64,000 nucleotides of DNA from Trichinella spiralis (GCA_000181795.3 CM012954.1:4361214-4425213); one strand, 5' to 3'. Positions 23,704 through 36,320 are shown, counted from the first letter of the stretch. Notes: generated from the letters alone by a model not told the origin. Made by a program: numbers and translations.

Positions 23704-26700
23704 TCACGGTGAACCGCAGAGGAGTAAATCGTCTTCGCCATCGCTGCTCACCTCGGCTCCAAGATGGATCAACATCTGCTTTTGTTCTTTCAGCTTTTGG
23801 TCATGGTCGGCCAACAGCAGCAGCAAATCTTGATTTTCCGCGTACAAAGCTTCATACTTGGCCCGAAATTCGCTGGCCGATTGACGGGATGCATTTGCTG
23901 CCACGTCTGGATCCGCAAAATTGCACTGTATGCCCACCGTGGTCAATTCCTTTGCCATACCCGCCGCCCCGGCTACCAGGCCCGGAACCTCGGCGCCGTT
24001 CGTTGGCGCCGTCAGTGCAGTTTGGCTTTTTTTCAACAAATTCAATTCTGCATCCTTTCTAGCCGAATCCATCTCGTACCATTTCAAGCTGTTTTGCGCT
24101 TCATTCAGGCGAAGTTTCAACAGTTCGTTTTCCTCAGCCAATTTCCCCAATTGCGCAGCTTGTTCTTCGTAAGCTTGCCAACCGAACGCCAGTTGCGCGT
24201 TCAGCTGTTCAACAAGCGAATTTGAAGCTTGAATTGCATAAGAAAACTCTCCTTGCGCAACCTAACAAGCACAAATTCACAAATTCATCAAAAAAGTATT
24301 TAACAAATTCGTTGTAAAAAATAAATCTGATCGCATAAATCAGACTCCCCATCTCTCTCCATCTAAGCTTCACAGTGATATGCACACACACCTTTATATA
24401 TCGTAAATAATAATGATAATTAAATAAATGCAAAATACCGTACCAAGACCATATTTACCTGATTAGCAATATGCTGTTGCCACAGTATGCACTGTTGCTG
24501 ATAATAATGCACTTCCGCATCGCGCTGCTGTAGCAAAAGTTCTAAACATTCCAACTGACTTTTCAAATTTGCTTGCTCAGCGAATGCGTTCGCTTGGTTC
24601 TCATCCATCGTTGTCACATAATATTGCTTCTGAAAAGGAAAAATATAATAAAATAGCATAAAATACAAAAATATAAATATTTACCAACTGCTGCAACTGA
24701 TCACTGATTGAATTCAACTGAACTTGATATTCTTGATATTGCAGTGCTTGTTCTTCTTGCTTCTGCTTCTGTTGGTCAAATTCAGTTCGACGATTCGCTT
24801 CCAATTCCAAAGTTTGCAAACGTGCCGTCAGACGTCCAATTTGTTCATCCTGGTCTTTGATCAACTGCTTGTACTGGTCAACCACGCGATCCTTTTGTTC
24901 AGCTGCTTCGGGCAGAAGCATACTGTCGGCCGGAGCCTGGCTAAATCCCAGTGTCCGAGTGACGTCCGGCTCCAGCTGCCGGAACAATTTTGTAAATTCG
25001 TGGTCGAACAATAAATCACGTGCCTGGCTGCCCTTCGGCTGCGGTTTTTGACTCACTCTGGCATAAGCTTCAGATTTGGTGACCAATTCCAGCTTTTCAA
25101 CAAATCGAACTCGACCTATGTGTGACTCGACCAAATTAACGAGCGATTCTCTGAATAACAAAAACAATTTTTAATTAAAAAATAATATTCACCAAATTTC
25201 CCCTTTCTCATTTTACTTTGTATATTTTTTCACCGATCCATCGTTGAACAACGAGCATACACCGATCAAAAATGCAGACAATCCTTGTGTTAGGCATTCC
25301 ATATCGTCTGCTTCACTTCCCCGAAGTTGTCCAAAAAGCTGATCAAAATAATAAATAAACAAACAAATAAATAAACAAAAGACCATTTACAAGTGCTCGT
25401 TACATACGTAAGTCACATTGTCCGGCTGTTGGAGAAAATGACTGACCGCAAGAGGAGAATGGGCTAACCAACCGGACAACAGCATCAACAATCCTATGCG
25501 GACTTGGTAATGATGACTTCTTAACAAAATCGACGTAACTTGTTGTAATAGGGATTTTGGAGGCTCACTGACATCAGTTGCCAGTTGAACTCTGAGTAAG
25601 CATTCTTTTTCGTCCGTTGACCAAATACAAGCGTGCATCAGCAAACAAGCACAAAGCCACTGATCCAACGGATCACTGCTCACCAAGCCGGTGCAGATCA
25701 AATGACCGGCGGTAACTTGTTCTACTGGAATTAAAATCTAAAGTAAATATAAAATTTGGAACAATTTCAATCAATTGCTCAGCACCTTCGGCTGTCGACG
25801 GCAGCAATGTTTGCACCAAATGGGCCTTGCCGTGGTCGTTTTTGTACAAAAAGCTCTGCAAACAGTAAAGAGTAGCCAAACGAAGACCAAATGGCCGACC
25901 GCTGTTGGTCATCGACAACAACAATATGACCACAATATTTTGGCTACATTCGGAGTTGGTGGCGACCGTTTCGAAATAATCCTGGTTAGCCTGATTGCCA
26001 CGAATCACCTCCGCCACGGCAAGCACCACCGACGTCAACACTTTGGCAGTTATCTCAGGCGACAACAGCAAATTCATCAAACTGGACAAGAAGCCATAAC
26101 TGTGAAAATCATACTGACAATTGCTAATCAAATCACTTGGAATTGAAGGCGATACAAGCGTACGAACAACCTGAAACACAACGATTAAACGATTATCAGT
26201 AATAATAATTTTTAATTTGTAAACTTGCATCGATCAATTGCAAAACTGTCGCAGTACGTTCTTCGGTCCAATAATTTTCCAAATTTCCCCCCTCCTCTTC
26301 CACCGCACACAACAAATCCAACACACCTTGTAAATCTCTTATCAGAGAATGTTCACGAAAAAGTTGAACATTGCTTGGATTGCCTTTGAGCATCTTGTAC
26401 ATCAGAAACAAGCAATCTTCCGAAACAACACCTAGACAAAAACAGCACATCTTTAGCTCGCTGTTTACATCAGTAAATAAAAATAAACTTCTCTACTGTT
26501 TCCTTCGCAATAAATAATGCGGATCAAACTTTCAAAACCATCTTCAAACGCAATGATCTTCTGGATGTTCACATTGCCGTGGGAAAGTTCAAGCAACAAC
26601 AGAATAGCAAAATTTCGAATCACTTCGCGATCATCATGCAATAGATCAATTATTCTCGGCGAAGCGGCGTGATTTTCCAACAAAATGTCTTGAATTGTTT

Positions 26701-27543
26701 TCGGATCATGAATCAACAACGCCGTCAAACATCTTATCGCTTGTAATCGAACATTGAATTCAAGATCCTTAATTTTTTTAATTACAGTTATCCAGCTACA
26801 TAAGCAGTTACTTAAAACGCAGAATACATTATTACTTAAATGTATAAATCGTAATTTAAATTCTACATATCCTGCATTAAAAATAAAAAACAGAATCAAA
26901 CTTACGTCGATCATACACAAAATACTGGTAATGCTGTACTTTGTATCGATAATCATGCGTGCTAACTTTTGAATCTCATCTTGATCAAACTTCTTTTCCT
27001 GATGTACGTTGGCTAGAAAAAGAAAATTACATCACCAATGTAATCAGTAATAATAAATGAAGCCAATTATCAATTAACCGGCAGAATCTTCTTCATCAAT
27101 TAAAATTCTCAAAGTTTCCAACACTAGAGCTATCAATTCAGCATCACGATCCGTTGAATCATTAGTACTAAAATATTCACAAAAGAAGAAGTTTAATTAA
27201 TTGCTTAGTTTTCAGTTTTTTCATCTTCTTACATGCTGTTATGCATTAAATGAACCAAAGCATCAATTGCTTGGGTTCCAACTTCGACACGGTTATGCTT
27301 AGCCATAGATCGCAAAGCTCGCAATGCATCTCGTCGATCTTCGTACAGTGTTGACGTTCGGAGCCGATTAACCAAACGACTTACCTTAACAAAAATCATA
27401 ATCATCTCATAATCAACAATCTATTCATGATGAATGTGAAATTTTAATTTGGATTTACAAACCTGCTCAGCTACGTCTTCTGCCATATCAGAGTTCTCTT
27501 TCCTGCCCACAATTGTCTGCAAACCACTCTTTATGTAATTCAT
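23704..27543 (-). CDS. USO1: General vesicular transport factor p115 (USO1)
   Basis: Golgi tethering factor, about 870 residues by inspection. The start at 27543 (MNYIKSGLQTIVGRK) matches the p115 N-terminus. Head-domain armadillo repeats follow: LYEDRRDALRALRSMAKHNR, VEVGTQAIDALVHLMHNS, REVIRNFAILLLLELSHG, QKIIAFEDGFESLIRI and EDCLFLMYKMLKGN, each with a clear human counterpart. Then DNVTYV, LFGQLRGS and the conserved EFTKLFRQLE end the globular head. The tail is a coiled coil (DQYKQLIKDQDEQIGRLTAR onward, ~24700-24900, continuing to 23800), shorter than in mammals. The protein ends with an acidic stretch (SSDGEDDLLLCGSP), as p115 does where it binds GM130/giantin. Expected function: capture of COPI/ER-derived vesicles with Rab1 and SNAREs. 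Exons are small with TTGCAG/TTTCAG acceptors. Divergently arranged with the M3-type gene. Confidence 0.9.
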
Positions 27544-28371
27544 TGGCAATCTCACAACTAAAAGTAACGGTTTAATAATTAAAACTTTCACATCAAACAG
27601 CATGCGTTTAAAATTTTAATAACACCTTGCAACCGATGAAACGATAATAAATATTTAAAAACTTACAAAATAACAAAATTAGTTTAAATAAATTCCATTA
27701 AATTCAGTTACCGTTTTCAACTGAAAAAATTGAAAAAAATAAAATTTTCAGGAACTTCATTTAAAGAATAATGAAAAACGGTTGTAACAATTACGAATAA
27801 TTTAGGAAATAGCTTTCAATGAAATATGAAATGTACCTTACAAAATATACTCTTCAATAAAACAAAAAACGACAATCGAAAGATATAAAATGACAGTCTT
27901 CACTGTATTTCAAATAAAGATTACAGTCAATGCTGACAAATGCAATGGATTTTAGAAAATCAAGTTTTATTGTGATAAAGTCATGAAAAGCATGTTAAAG
28001 TTAAATAAAATAAAAAGAGTTAAAATATAAAATGTCCCTCTTAAAATTTTGCATAAAATTTTTAATTGGAAAACTTACCGTAAGAAAAATTATAAATACA
28101 GTATGAATTTGCTTGATTATACAAAATTGAATTAGGGGAAAATAAGTCATTCACTAAGTCAAATTAATTATTTTAATTATTTTTTTGCATAATTAATTAT
28201 TTGTAAACTGAAAACTGTTGAATAAGAATATTTTCGCGTTGTAATTTGATTTTCATCACAATGGTCATTATTATGATAAATTTCAGGTCTGTAATTGAAC
28301 ATAATGATGAAATTCTGAAAAAAACTGTTTATTAAACATTTTATATTGGGTTTGAAGATAAGATATTTGTG
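27544..28371. other. Divergent promoter region of p115 and M3-type gene
   Basis: AT-rich, about 0.8 kb, no coding frame. The composition changes from A-rich to T-rich on the plus strand near 28100, in line with a switch of transcribed strand. Confidence 0.45.
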
Positions 28372-31300
28372 ATGGCGTTGTGGAGAATTTCAAGTTTGTG
28401 TTTTCGATCAAGATGCGGATTGGTTATGCAAAACGCGTTTTTCAGCTCACAAGATCGTTATGTTATCATGTAAAAAAACTATTTTTGAAAAGCAAAACGA
28501 ACAAACGAACAGATTTTTTTCTTAAGTTTACCAGAGATACCGGACGCGACTGCGGAAACAAATTCACTATTGAGTGTTGTGCATGGAAACGATTTGCCAC
28601 CTTTTGATAAGCTGTCTACCCGTGAAAGTGCGGACGCTTGTGCTAAATTAGCATTAGAATTCGAGGCTTGGATGCAGGAACATGGAAGTTCATTTAACAG
28701 TGAAAATGACGTTTGTAATTTCGAAAATGTGATCGACAAGGTCGAAATGCACTTGGCGCCGATGCAATTTGCCTGGAATACGTTCCGACATTTGGCCGGA
28801 GTTCGTAGCTTTGATCCGAATCTTATGGCAAGGTTCAAAGGGGTAGGTGAAGTTTATTTTCTAATATTACTTTGCATATTTTGAAAATTCTCAATCTTAC
28901 AGCTGCAGAATCTAGTGACAAGAGCTCGAATTCATCGTTTCAATAATCATCGATTTTTCACTGCCGTTATGGTTTGTTCATTGTTTTATTTTTATCAGTT
29001 TGATTTGCTATTTTCTTGTTCATCTTTTAGGATTTATCTCATGATAAAAATTTGAATTCTGTTCAATCGATACTAATTGCAAAGTATATTCGTGAGATGC
29101 AGTTGAATGGACTGGGACTGAGTGATAAAAATTACAAGTGGCTTGAAGAATACCGCAGGCGAATTTACGATGCTGTTTTTAAATTTAGGTTTACATTTCC
29201 ATTTTTCCAATTAATTTATTATTTTTTAATTGATAATTTTTTTAAATCAGGCGCAACATCGAAATGACATCCTGGTTGTTGAATTTAGAAATGGATTTCA
29301 GTTCTGAAATGAGCGACACTCCGCAACACATATTGGAAATGTGGTCGGTGAATCGGTAAATTTTACGGAATTTATTATTTTAATTTGGTTTTTTTAAATT
29401 AAACCTCAATTTTTTAGTTCCTCAAATCAGAAAAGCCAATATAAGCTTGCATTTACGCAATATTCATACGCACCTTTTATGCGTTATTGTAAAATGCGAT
29501 TACGACGGCGAAGCGTTTGGAAGCTGTTCAATTCTCGGGCAGGTTTTGAAGAAGATCAAGTACAATTGAACAATTCACTTCAAATCGAACAGCTTCGTCA
29601 AGCTAGGTATTATTTTTCTTTTAAAATATATATTTATAGGAATTATTTCTTTTCTTTTTAGAGAGAAATATGCAAAATTGTTCAATTACAATAATTATTT
29701 GGATATGGTATTACCGGATCGTATGATTTCGTCTGTATCAGAACTTGAAACGATAATTTTTCAGTGAATATTTTATTCTGATTATAATTTGATAATATTT
29801 TTCGAAAATGACGTCGTATAATGTAATGTTAGGTTGAAGCAGGCGGCGGTGAAGAGATTATCGGAACAGGTGGAAATGATGCAACCGCTTGCAGCTCGAC
29901 AGGATGCACTTCGGTCGCCTTTGAAGCCATGGGATTTGGATTATTATGCTCGAAAACTTGCTGAACATGATTATGATATCGATTTTGGACAAACTGCCGA
30001 ATATTTTCCTTATATGCAATTCCTTTCTAATGTGTTCGAGCTAATCAAGCGTCTGTTTGACATTACTTTTACATTAGTTAGCGGTGAAGCAGCAGTGTGG
30101 GACAAGGAAGTGCAATTATTTGAAGTAACAGACGAAAAAGGTAAGTTGATTAATTTGGATTTACTGTTTTTTCACTTTTCATATTTTGAATGTTCGTACT
30201 GTAGGCAAAATTATTGGCCATTTATACATAGATCCATTTATCAGAAAGAACAAACTTCCGGTAATGTGGAGCGAATGTGGTAGAGGTGAAAATTATTCAC
30301 TAAAAAAATCCGACATGCGTTGTATTATACACGTTTAAATTATTATTACTGTTTAGCAAGAAGTAGTATAATTGGTCACACTCCTGTAGTTTATTTGAAT
30401 TTAAACTTGTCGTCTGAATCGTTGAAAACAGGCGTGCCAGCATTCTTGCATTGGGATCATCTTGTTCAATTTTTTCGTGAAGTTAGTTCGTGTGCGTGAT
30501 AAGCACTGGTGCTATATTTTCGCATGAAACTTTTGTTTACAGATTGGAAAGAGTATGCAAATTTTACTTTCACAAGCTAATTATTCCGAACTGGCAAGCA
30601 GTGATGGAATTGAGCGTGACTGTATCATGATTTATTCGTTCTTTTTTGAACATCTATTCATGCGACCGGATTGTTTGGCCGACCTGAGCAAGCATTACCG
30701 TACAAATGAGAAACTTTCCAAAAATGAATCAGCTAACTTTATTCATGGTAATTTTTATTTTGAATATTATTTGTGAATAAAATATGAATTATTTCGTTTT
30801 TTCACAGCAATTCGAGAAATGCAAATTCCCGCATTAGTTCAAAATATTCTTCTCAGCGAATTTGACTTGCTCATTCACAAATCGTCAGTCGATAAATATG
30901 AAATGATTTTTAACTGTTAGCTGTTTTTTTTATAATTGTTGTTTTTAAGATCTATGAAATTTTGGTTTGACATTTACCGCGAATTGTCAAGACAGTATTT
31001 CCCATACGGTTGGGAAAAGGGCGATTATTTGCCTTGCAACAGTTCAATAGTGGTCGACGAACAGATTGCCTCTTCTTATTATAGGCAGTTGATATCAGAT
31101 GTGAGATAAATTTTAATATATTAGTGATATTTTATGTTGTTCTCTTCATTTTTTTATTTGAATTATTAGATCATTGCGTGCGATTTGATCAACGATATTG
31201 GTGAAAACACTCAGCTAAACAGTGCAGAGTTTGTGAACTTTTGTAAAAAGTAAAGATTTCATTTTTTTGTATGTGATTTTAAAAAAATACATAATTTAAT

Positions 31301-31429
31301 TTCAGATTCAAAAATTGTTATTTATTGGCAGATGGGTCGATGAAACAATTGGAAATGTATCGTTCATTTGCTAAACGTGAATCGCCTTCTGTGAATGCAT
31401 TCTTGAATTTGCGACGTCTTGTGAAATAA
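28372..31429 (+). CDS. M3-family oligopeptidase homologue without zinc ligands (pseudoenzyme), probably mitochondrial
   Basis: Multi-exon gene. The start at 28372 gives an Arg-rich, acid-free N-terminus (MALWRISSLCFRSRCGLVMQ) typical of a mitochondrial presequence; exon 1 ends at 28469. The body follows oligopeptidase A (M3) end to end: LLSVVHGNDLPPFDKL (OpdA has NPLL..LPPFxKI), FENVIDKVEMHLAPMQFAW, LFNYNNYLDMVLPDRM, LKPWDLDYYARKL, GHLYIDPFIRK. The zinc site is lost. The HEFGH helix reads FFREIGKSM (exon ending ~30480 joined to ~30542), so both histidines are replaced (Arg, Lys) while the glutamate remains. The third ligand in DxxELPSQ reads DCIMIYSF, with Glu replaced by Met. The frame and splice sites are intact, so it looks like a conserved protein with a non-catalytic role (peptide binding or partner of an active M3 enzyme) and not a pseudogene. 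Stop 31427-31429. Confidence 0.8.
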
Positions 31430-31584
31430 ACTGTTCATAATTAGGAATGCATGCGTGTGAAAAAAAAGAATTAAAATTGATTAATCGTTGTTATTTAATT
31501 TTAGATGATGGTTTTTATCCAATAATATTTTCATTGACTTGTTTAATTATTTTATTTTGTTAATATTATTGTCGTTCGATAAGA
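31430..31584 (+). promoter_or_regulatory. Short intergenic spacer with an orphan splice acceptor (possible trans-splice site)
   Basis: Only 155 nt separate the M3-type stop from the DcpS start on the same strand. An AATAAA overlaps the M3 stop region (31425-31430). TTTAATTTTAG (ending at 31504) is an acceptor without an upstream donor of its own. This resembles polycistronic spacing with spliced-leader addition, as in nematodes, but no spliced leader was identified here. Confidence 0.35.
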
Positions 31585-33485
31585 ATGGAAGATGAGGTGA
31601 AACGTTTGCTGCTCGACCCTGTTCGAGTGCTTCGGCAAGATCCGAACACGAAAATGATAGCCGTCCATGCTAAACAGCGTTCATCATCCGCCGACGATGC
31701 AGACACACAGTTGGCCGATGCGGTGGTCGTTTTTGAAAAGAAACCTTTTTCTGAAGATCAACTTTTCAAGCTGTTGAAAAATGACACGATCAAATTGACA
31801 AAAAATTTGATGAACAACGATATTTACAGTATCCACCTGGCGGTTGCCGAACAACCGGACGACGATTTAAATGGTAATTTTGCTTGTTTATTTTCAAGTA
31901 ATATTTTTATTTGTTTTTAATATGCAGTGTTAAAATTTATCTTATTATTAGATTTGTTGTAAAAGTTTCATTTCTTCTGTTGACATAGGGTTGTTTAATT
32001 GTAATTCAAAATTGTCAAGTTTGAAAAATTGAAATAAAAGAATTTGAATGGGATAAAATGAGATTTTTCAAATTGTGTCGCAGAATGTTTTTTTTGAATG
32101 TTACAGTTTCTTAAAGATAATCAAGAGCGAAAGTTTATTTTTTTAGTGTTTTCATGTTTTTCATTTAAAAAAAACCGCACGCGGGAAAATATCAATCTTT
32201 CGATCGAGTAACAGACACAGTTAAGTTATGAAAAAACAAGCTCGTCTGCTATTTTTTATATTTGGTTTCTTCATTGGTTCAGTAATAATTTTCATATCAC
32301 TAAGCCCCGTGGCGCGCGTGCGCGAAGGGTAAAATAGTGAAAAAGTTTTTAACTTTACCTGAAAATAAATTGGGGGATTTGGAATGTTTAATAAATATTT
32401 TCCAAGAAAATATATTTCCTAAAAAAATTTCCTTTTTTTATTTGTTTTTAAAGCCTTTACCGTTTGAACCCTGGATACCAGGCCCGCCTTGGGGGAACAG
32501 CCTTATCCCGAAATTGGAGGCGAAAAAAAAAACGGTTTTCATGGGTTTCCGAAAACGGGCGGGACGAATTTTTCTCCAAGTATTCCCCTTTTTGGCATAA
32601 AATTTCAAGAAAGCCACCAAAACCTTGGAGCTTTTGCCAAGTTAAAAATCCCGGAAAACATAAAATTTTTTTTACCGCGTTTTAAATAAAACCTTACAAA
32701 AAAAAAAAAAATTTTTCCTTTTTTTTTTTCCCCTTGTGGGCCCCCCATTATCTCCCCTTTCCCACTGTTGGGCGGGNNNNNNNNNNNNNCTGAGCATGCA
32801 TGTAAGTCGGACATAATTTCGAACGTTTAATTAACTAAAAAACAATTTCTTTTCCCTGGCCATTCGTTCAGTGGGTTCAGAACGTACTCGACGGTACGGC
32901 TGAAAGTGAACGGATCGTATACAATGATCCAGATCCAGAGGTTGGTTTCGTTCTGGCGCCAAGTCTGCGCTGGGATGGAAAGGACGTGAACCAGCTCTAT
33001 CTGACGGCCATTTGTCGTCGTCAGAATCTGAAATCGTTGCGAGACTTACGCGCCGAACATTTGCCCATGCTGCAGAACATCTTTACCAAGAGTACAGTTA
33101 AGACGATGTTCATCCATTATTCACTTTGAGAAAAAAGAATTAATCATTTCCACAAATATTAAAATACCCGTTTTCACACTTCACATTTTTCATCTAGGTC
33201 ACTATACAAGAACGTTACGGTGTACCAGTGAATCGCTTGTGCATCTTTTTCCATTATCAACCGACTTATTATCATTTGCATATTCATTTTACTCACCTGC
33301 GTGAAGCAACCGCCGGCACGTCGGTCGGCAGAGCTCATCTGTACGCAGATGTGGTCGACAACCTGCGATCAGACAGTGACTATTACGCCAAGCGTACAAT
33401 GCACTTTTCACTGCGAAACAACGATCCACTTTTGCATCAACTGTTGGGTGAAGGAAAGCAGACAACGACAAAGCAAGACGAATAG
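31585..33485 (+). CDS. DCPS: Scavenger mRNA decapping enzyme DcpS (internal exon missing from the assembly)
   Basis: HIT-family pyrophosphatase that hydrolyses m7GpppN left after 3'-5' mRNA decay. Exon 1 (31585-31875) has the N-terminal dimer domain: VVVFEKKPFSEDQLFKLL and MNNDIYSIHLAVAEQ match human DCPS (ILEKTPF..., SNDIYSTYHLF). After the damaged stretch, the exon from 32871 reads WVQNVLDGTAESERIVYNDP, DPEVGFVLAPSLRWD and SLRDLRAEHLPML. The last exon (33200-33485) has the histidine triad HLHIHF and ends KTMHF-like (RTMHFSLRNNDPLLHQLL). About 45 residues expected between these exons (the DVKTTVVYPATEKH region of the human protein) are absent; they should lie in or beside the N gap. The real gene is therefore longer than drawn and is not a pseudogene on this evidence. 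Confidence 0.88.
32290..32789. other. Low-quality assembly segment and 13-N gap inside DCPS
   Basis: From about 32290 the sequence changes to stuttered homopolymers (GGGG, CCCC, long A and T runs) with no codon structure, ending in 13 Ns at 32777-32789. It looks like a poor read tail. The frames here are not real genes. The missing DCPS exon is expected in this gap. Confidence 0.7.
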
Positions 33486-33773
33486 CAAACAAACAAACAA
33501 ACAACAACGGAATATTTCTGAAGAGAGAAAAATGAAATTAATTCACTACACACCTACTCAATATCATTCTAATCCACACTTTTCTACTACTGATGCTAAT
33601 CAATAATGATTCTGTTTTGCCTTTTTTACCCGAACACAGAGAATAACAACGATACAATGTAGTGTAATTATTTCACTTAATATTTTAAACACAACCACAT
33701 TTTAAGTGTAAAACATTGGATATGGATGTGTGTGTATTTTTTGTCGATTCTTGCTTCTCATCCTTCTGAAAAT
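33486..33773. other. Convergent 3' region of DCPS and BTB-zinc-finger genes
   Basis: AT-rich 3' UTR sequence of two converging genes; AACA-type low complexity at 33487-33506. No coding content. Confidence 0.5.
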
Positions 33774-36320
33774 TTACTGCCGACAAGCGGACCGTGATCT
33801 TCTTCGTGAATGCAAGCCGAAAAAGTCGTCTCCTACCGACGGCAAACAAGGAGGTGAGCCGCGGTGATGAGAACTGTTGTTGATGTTGACGAACGGCCCT
33901 TGTGTATCCACGTTCAGAAACAAATCCATACTTTCACCGTCGAACAGCAAACTGCCGGCGAAATCGGTCAGCTCGTTCTTGGTCGAGTCAAGTCTGACAC
34001 CGTCAACATCCAAAAAGTCACTAGGAAACAAACTGGACGAGGCGACATCTTCCAGAAGCATCTGATGGAAGCTATCCAAGCAAGACGATGTCTGCTGTTC
34101 GTTTAGCTGCTGTTGCTGTTGTTGTTGTTGTTGCTGCTGCTGCTGTTGCTGTTGGTGTTGGTGCTGTTGCTCCTCTTCAGCAATGTTCAGCTCATAGCTT
34201 TGCCTCTGATTGTTGCTATTATTAGCGACGTTGCCGTTGATCACCGCCGTCGGCCCACCACCGCCGCTACTGTTAGTGCTACTGCTAACTGTCGCCTCGT
34301 CCAACGTGGTCGGATGCATACGACGTTGGTGCTCCTTGAGCTTATCTCGTCCTAGCGGGTGGAAAAAAATTACAATGCAAACTCATGGNAGAACGGGTTT
34401 CACTTCCCANAATGAAATCCGTCTCGTGACGGGACCCAAGTGGTGACTTTTCCAAAAAATGCTTTGGCCGCAATTTTGAACAGGGAAAATTTCTTCTCGC
34501 CAGCGTGGGGTTCTCAAATGGCCAATCAAGTGGGAACGTTTGGCAGCGAAAAAGTTACAATGCGGCTCTTTGCAGCGGAACACATTTCCCGAATGGATTC
34601 TCTTGTGCGTTTGCAAATGGGACCTGTACTTGCTTATGAAACCGCAATGTTCACAGTGGTATGGTCTGAGGGTATCGTGTGAGCGCATGTGGATCTGCAA
34701 TCTTCGTTTGCTTGAAAAACTATTATTACAGACACTGCAGGGAAAAGTCTTTGGAGCTGAAGAAAAGAAAAAGAAGAACAATTTCACCACTCTAGTCATA
34801 CAATGAATACAAATGGAAAAACAAAAAAAAATGATAATCTTATTAACCATATGAAGTACCAAGATCCAACAAAGCATCACAATTCGATTAAATTATTTCA
34901 CCTACGCAACAGTTGACATTTCCATCCCCAACCTGATTTGCTATCTTTTTTCTTTTTATCTTTTCTCCAACCTTTCACTCGCAAAGATAAANTATCCCCA
35001 CGCTTACTCTACCATGCCCAATCCAAATGACATTTTCAAATTGGACTGCGTGCGAAAACGCTGATTGCAATGCGGACACTCCAATGGCCACTGGGTCAGT
35101 AGCTGGGTCTCAGGCGGTGATCAAGNCAGCAAAGTAGATTGCTTTCTCGNTATTATGACTCACAAGAATGTCTGGCAAACNAAATGGGAGGCACCCGTGA
35201 AAAAAGTTAAAAATATGCTTTTTTACAGAAAAAAAAAAAGAACAGCTAAGATAAAGCAAATGAATTTTCCCCATACAGGAAAATGCTCACGCATGTGCTG
35301 GTAAAACTGACGATTATATTCGCACTTGAAATCGCACAATTGACATTTGAAAGTTTTCGCCACTGAATGCACAGATATGGCGTGCTTTTTGAGTCGATAA
35401 TTGGAATATGTGCTATAATTACACTTTGCGCAACGAAACAAGCTCTGAAAATAATACAATAAACAAGCAAACAGGAAAATTAAAAAAAAACCAACTTTGT
35501 CCGTCGATTGATCATCGATAATTATCGACCCGGGGGCAATCAGTGCATCGGAAACCAGCAGATCCGTGGTGGGCAAAATGTCATTCGGGTTCAGTGCCGT
35601 CGGCTTCACCGCTAGCAGGGCGTGGAATTGATTTTCCCTAGCGCTCAGATCGAATGAAGTCCAACGAAAAGCGAACTCCATCCAAGTTTCAACGCTGGCG
35701 CCAGCTTGGACGACGTTCAAAAATGGCAAAACCTGGTCAATGGTCAGAGCCAACAATGAATTGGAACTATTTCTGAGCACTTCGTCAGCATTGCTGGCAA
35801 TGAAGCGTTCCACATAGGTGGTCAAATCTTGATAGTTCATGCTGTTGACCGCTTTGAATATTTCGGCACAGTTGTCGATGCTCAGGTTCAACTTTAGGAA
35901 CGTTTTGCACTGTTCTGCCAAACCGTGCACGCCGAACATGTCGGCCAACGTGAGAAATTCACAAACGTTCCCCTCGTTCAGCTCGACCGTCCCGTCGTAT
36001 GCGTAGTCGAGCAGCTGCTGGAACAATCCCACAGTCGTGCACGACACCGGTATTGGATCGTCTTTGTTGTTGTAAGCCGGCACATCCGTGTCGAAATAAG
36101 CACAACGCACGGCCAAAACGCACCGGTGGGCAGAGACCCTGCGTCCGCGAACTGAAAAGTGCACGTCGCAAAAACGGCCCCGTTTCCTCTGCTTGGCCAA
36201 GCCGGCACCCAGAACACTGCGTGAACTGTCAACATCCATCGTTGTGCCTTCCAATCCCATCGCCGGATGACGATCATCGAACGGACAGCCACAATTACAG
36301 TATCCTATTTCAAAATGCAA
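33774..36320 (-). CDS. BTB-BACK-C2H2 zinc-finger transcription factor with polyQ
   Basis: Minus-strand gene. The first large exon has a BTB domain (FCDVHFSVRGRRVSAHRCVL ... EFLTLADMFGVHGLAEQC) followed by a BACK-like helical region (NCAEIFKAVNSMNYQDL ... LLALTIDQVLPFL). C2H2 fingers follow: FRCAKCNYSTYSNYRLKKH, FKCQLCDFKCEYNRQFYQH, ECPHCNQRFRTQSNL (incomplete), FPCSVCNNSFSSKRRLQIH, YHCEHCGFISKYRSHLQTH and FRCKEPHCNFFAAKRSHL, plus the second half of another (LKEHQRRMH). The last exon (33774-34350) carries a run of about 17 glutamines and an acidic Ser-rich tail. It should be a nuclear DNA-binding regulator. The start is uncertain: MHFEIGYC at 36320 or MGLEGTTMD at 36258, since an acceptor-like TTGAAATAG lies between them. 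Several fingers are frame-broken in low-quality sequence with Ns (34380-35230), most likely read error. Confidence 0.75.
34107..34160. repeat. CAG/CTG repeat encoding polyglutamine
   Basis: Mixed TTG/CTG triplets on the plus strand read as about 17 glutamines on the minus strand in the zinc-finger protein's last exon. Confidence 0.9.
34380..35230. other. Low-quality stretch with single Ns in the zinc-finger gene
   Basis: Isolated Ns at 34389, 34410, 34992, 35126, 35150 and 35181. Within it, the linker between two fingers is readable only in a shifted frame (THAGEKKF near 34490), and 35120-35220 has lost codon structure. Read errors or a mis-join are more likely than real mutations. Confidence 0.65.

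Noticed and set aside
32337-32689. Overlapping frames on both strands
   Set aside because: They lie in stuttered low-quality sequence beside the N gap.
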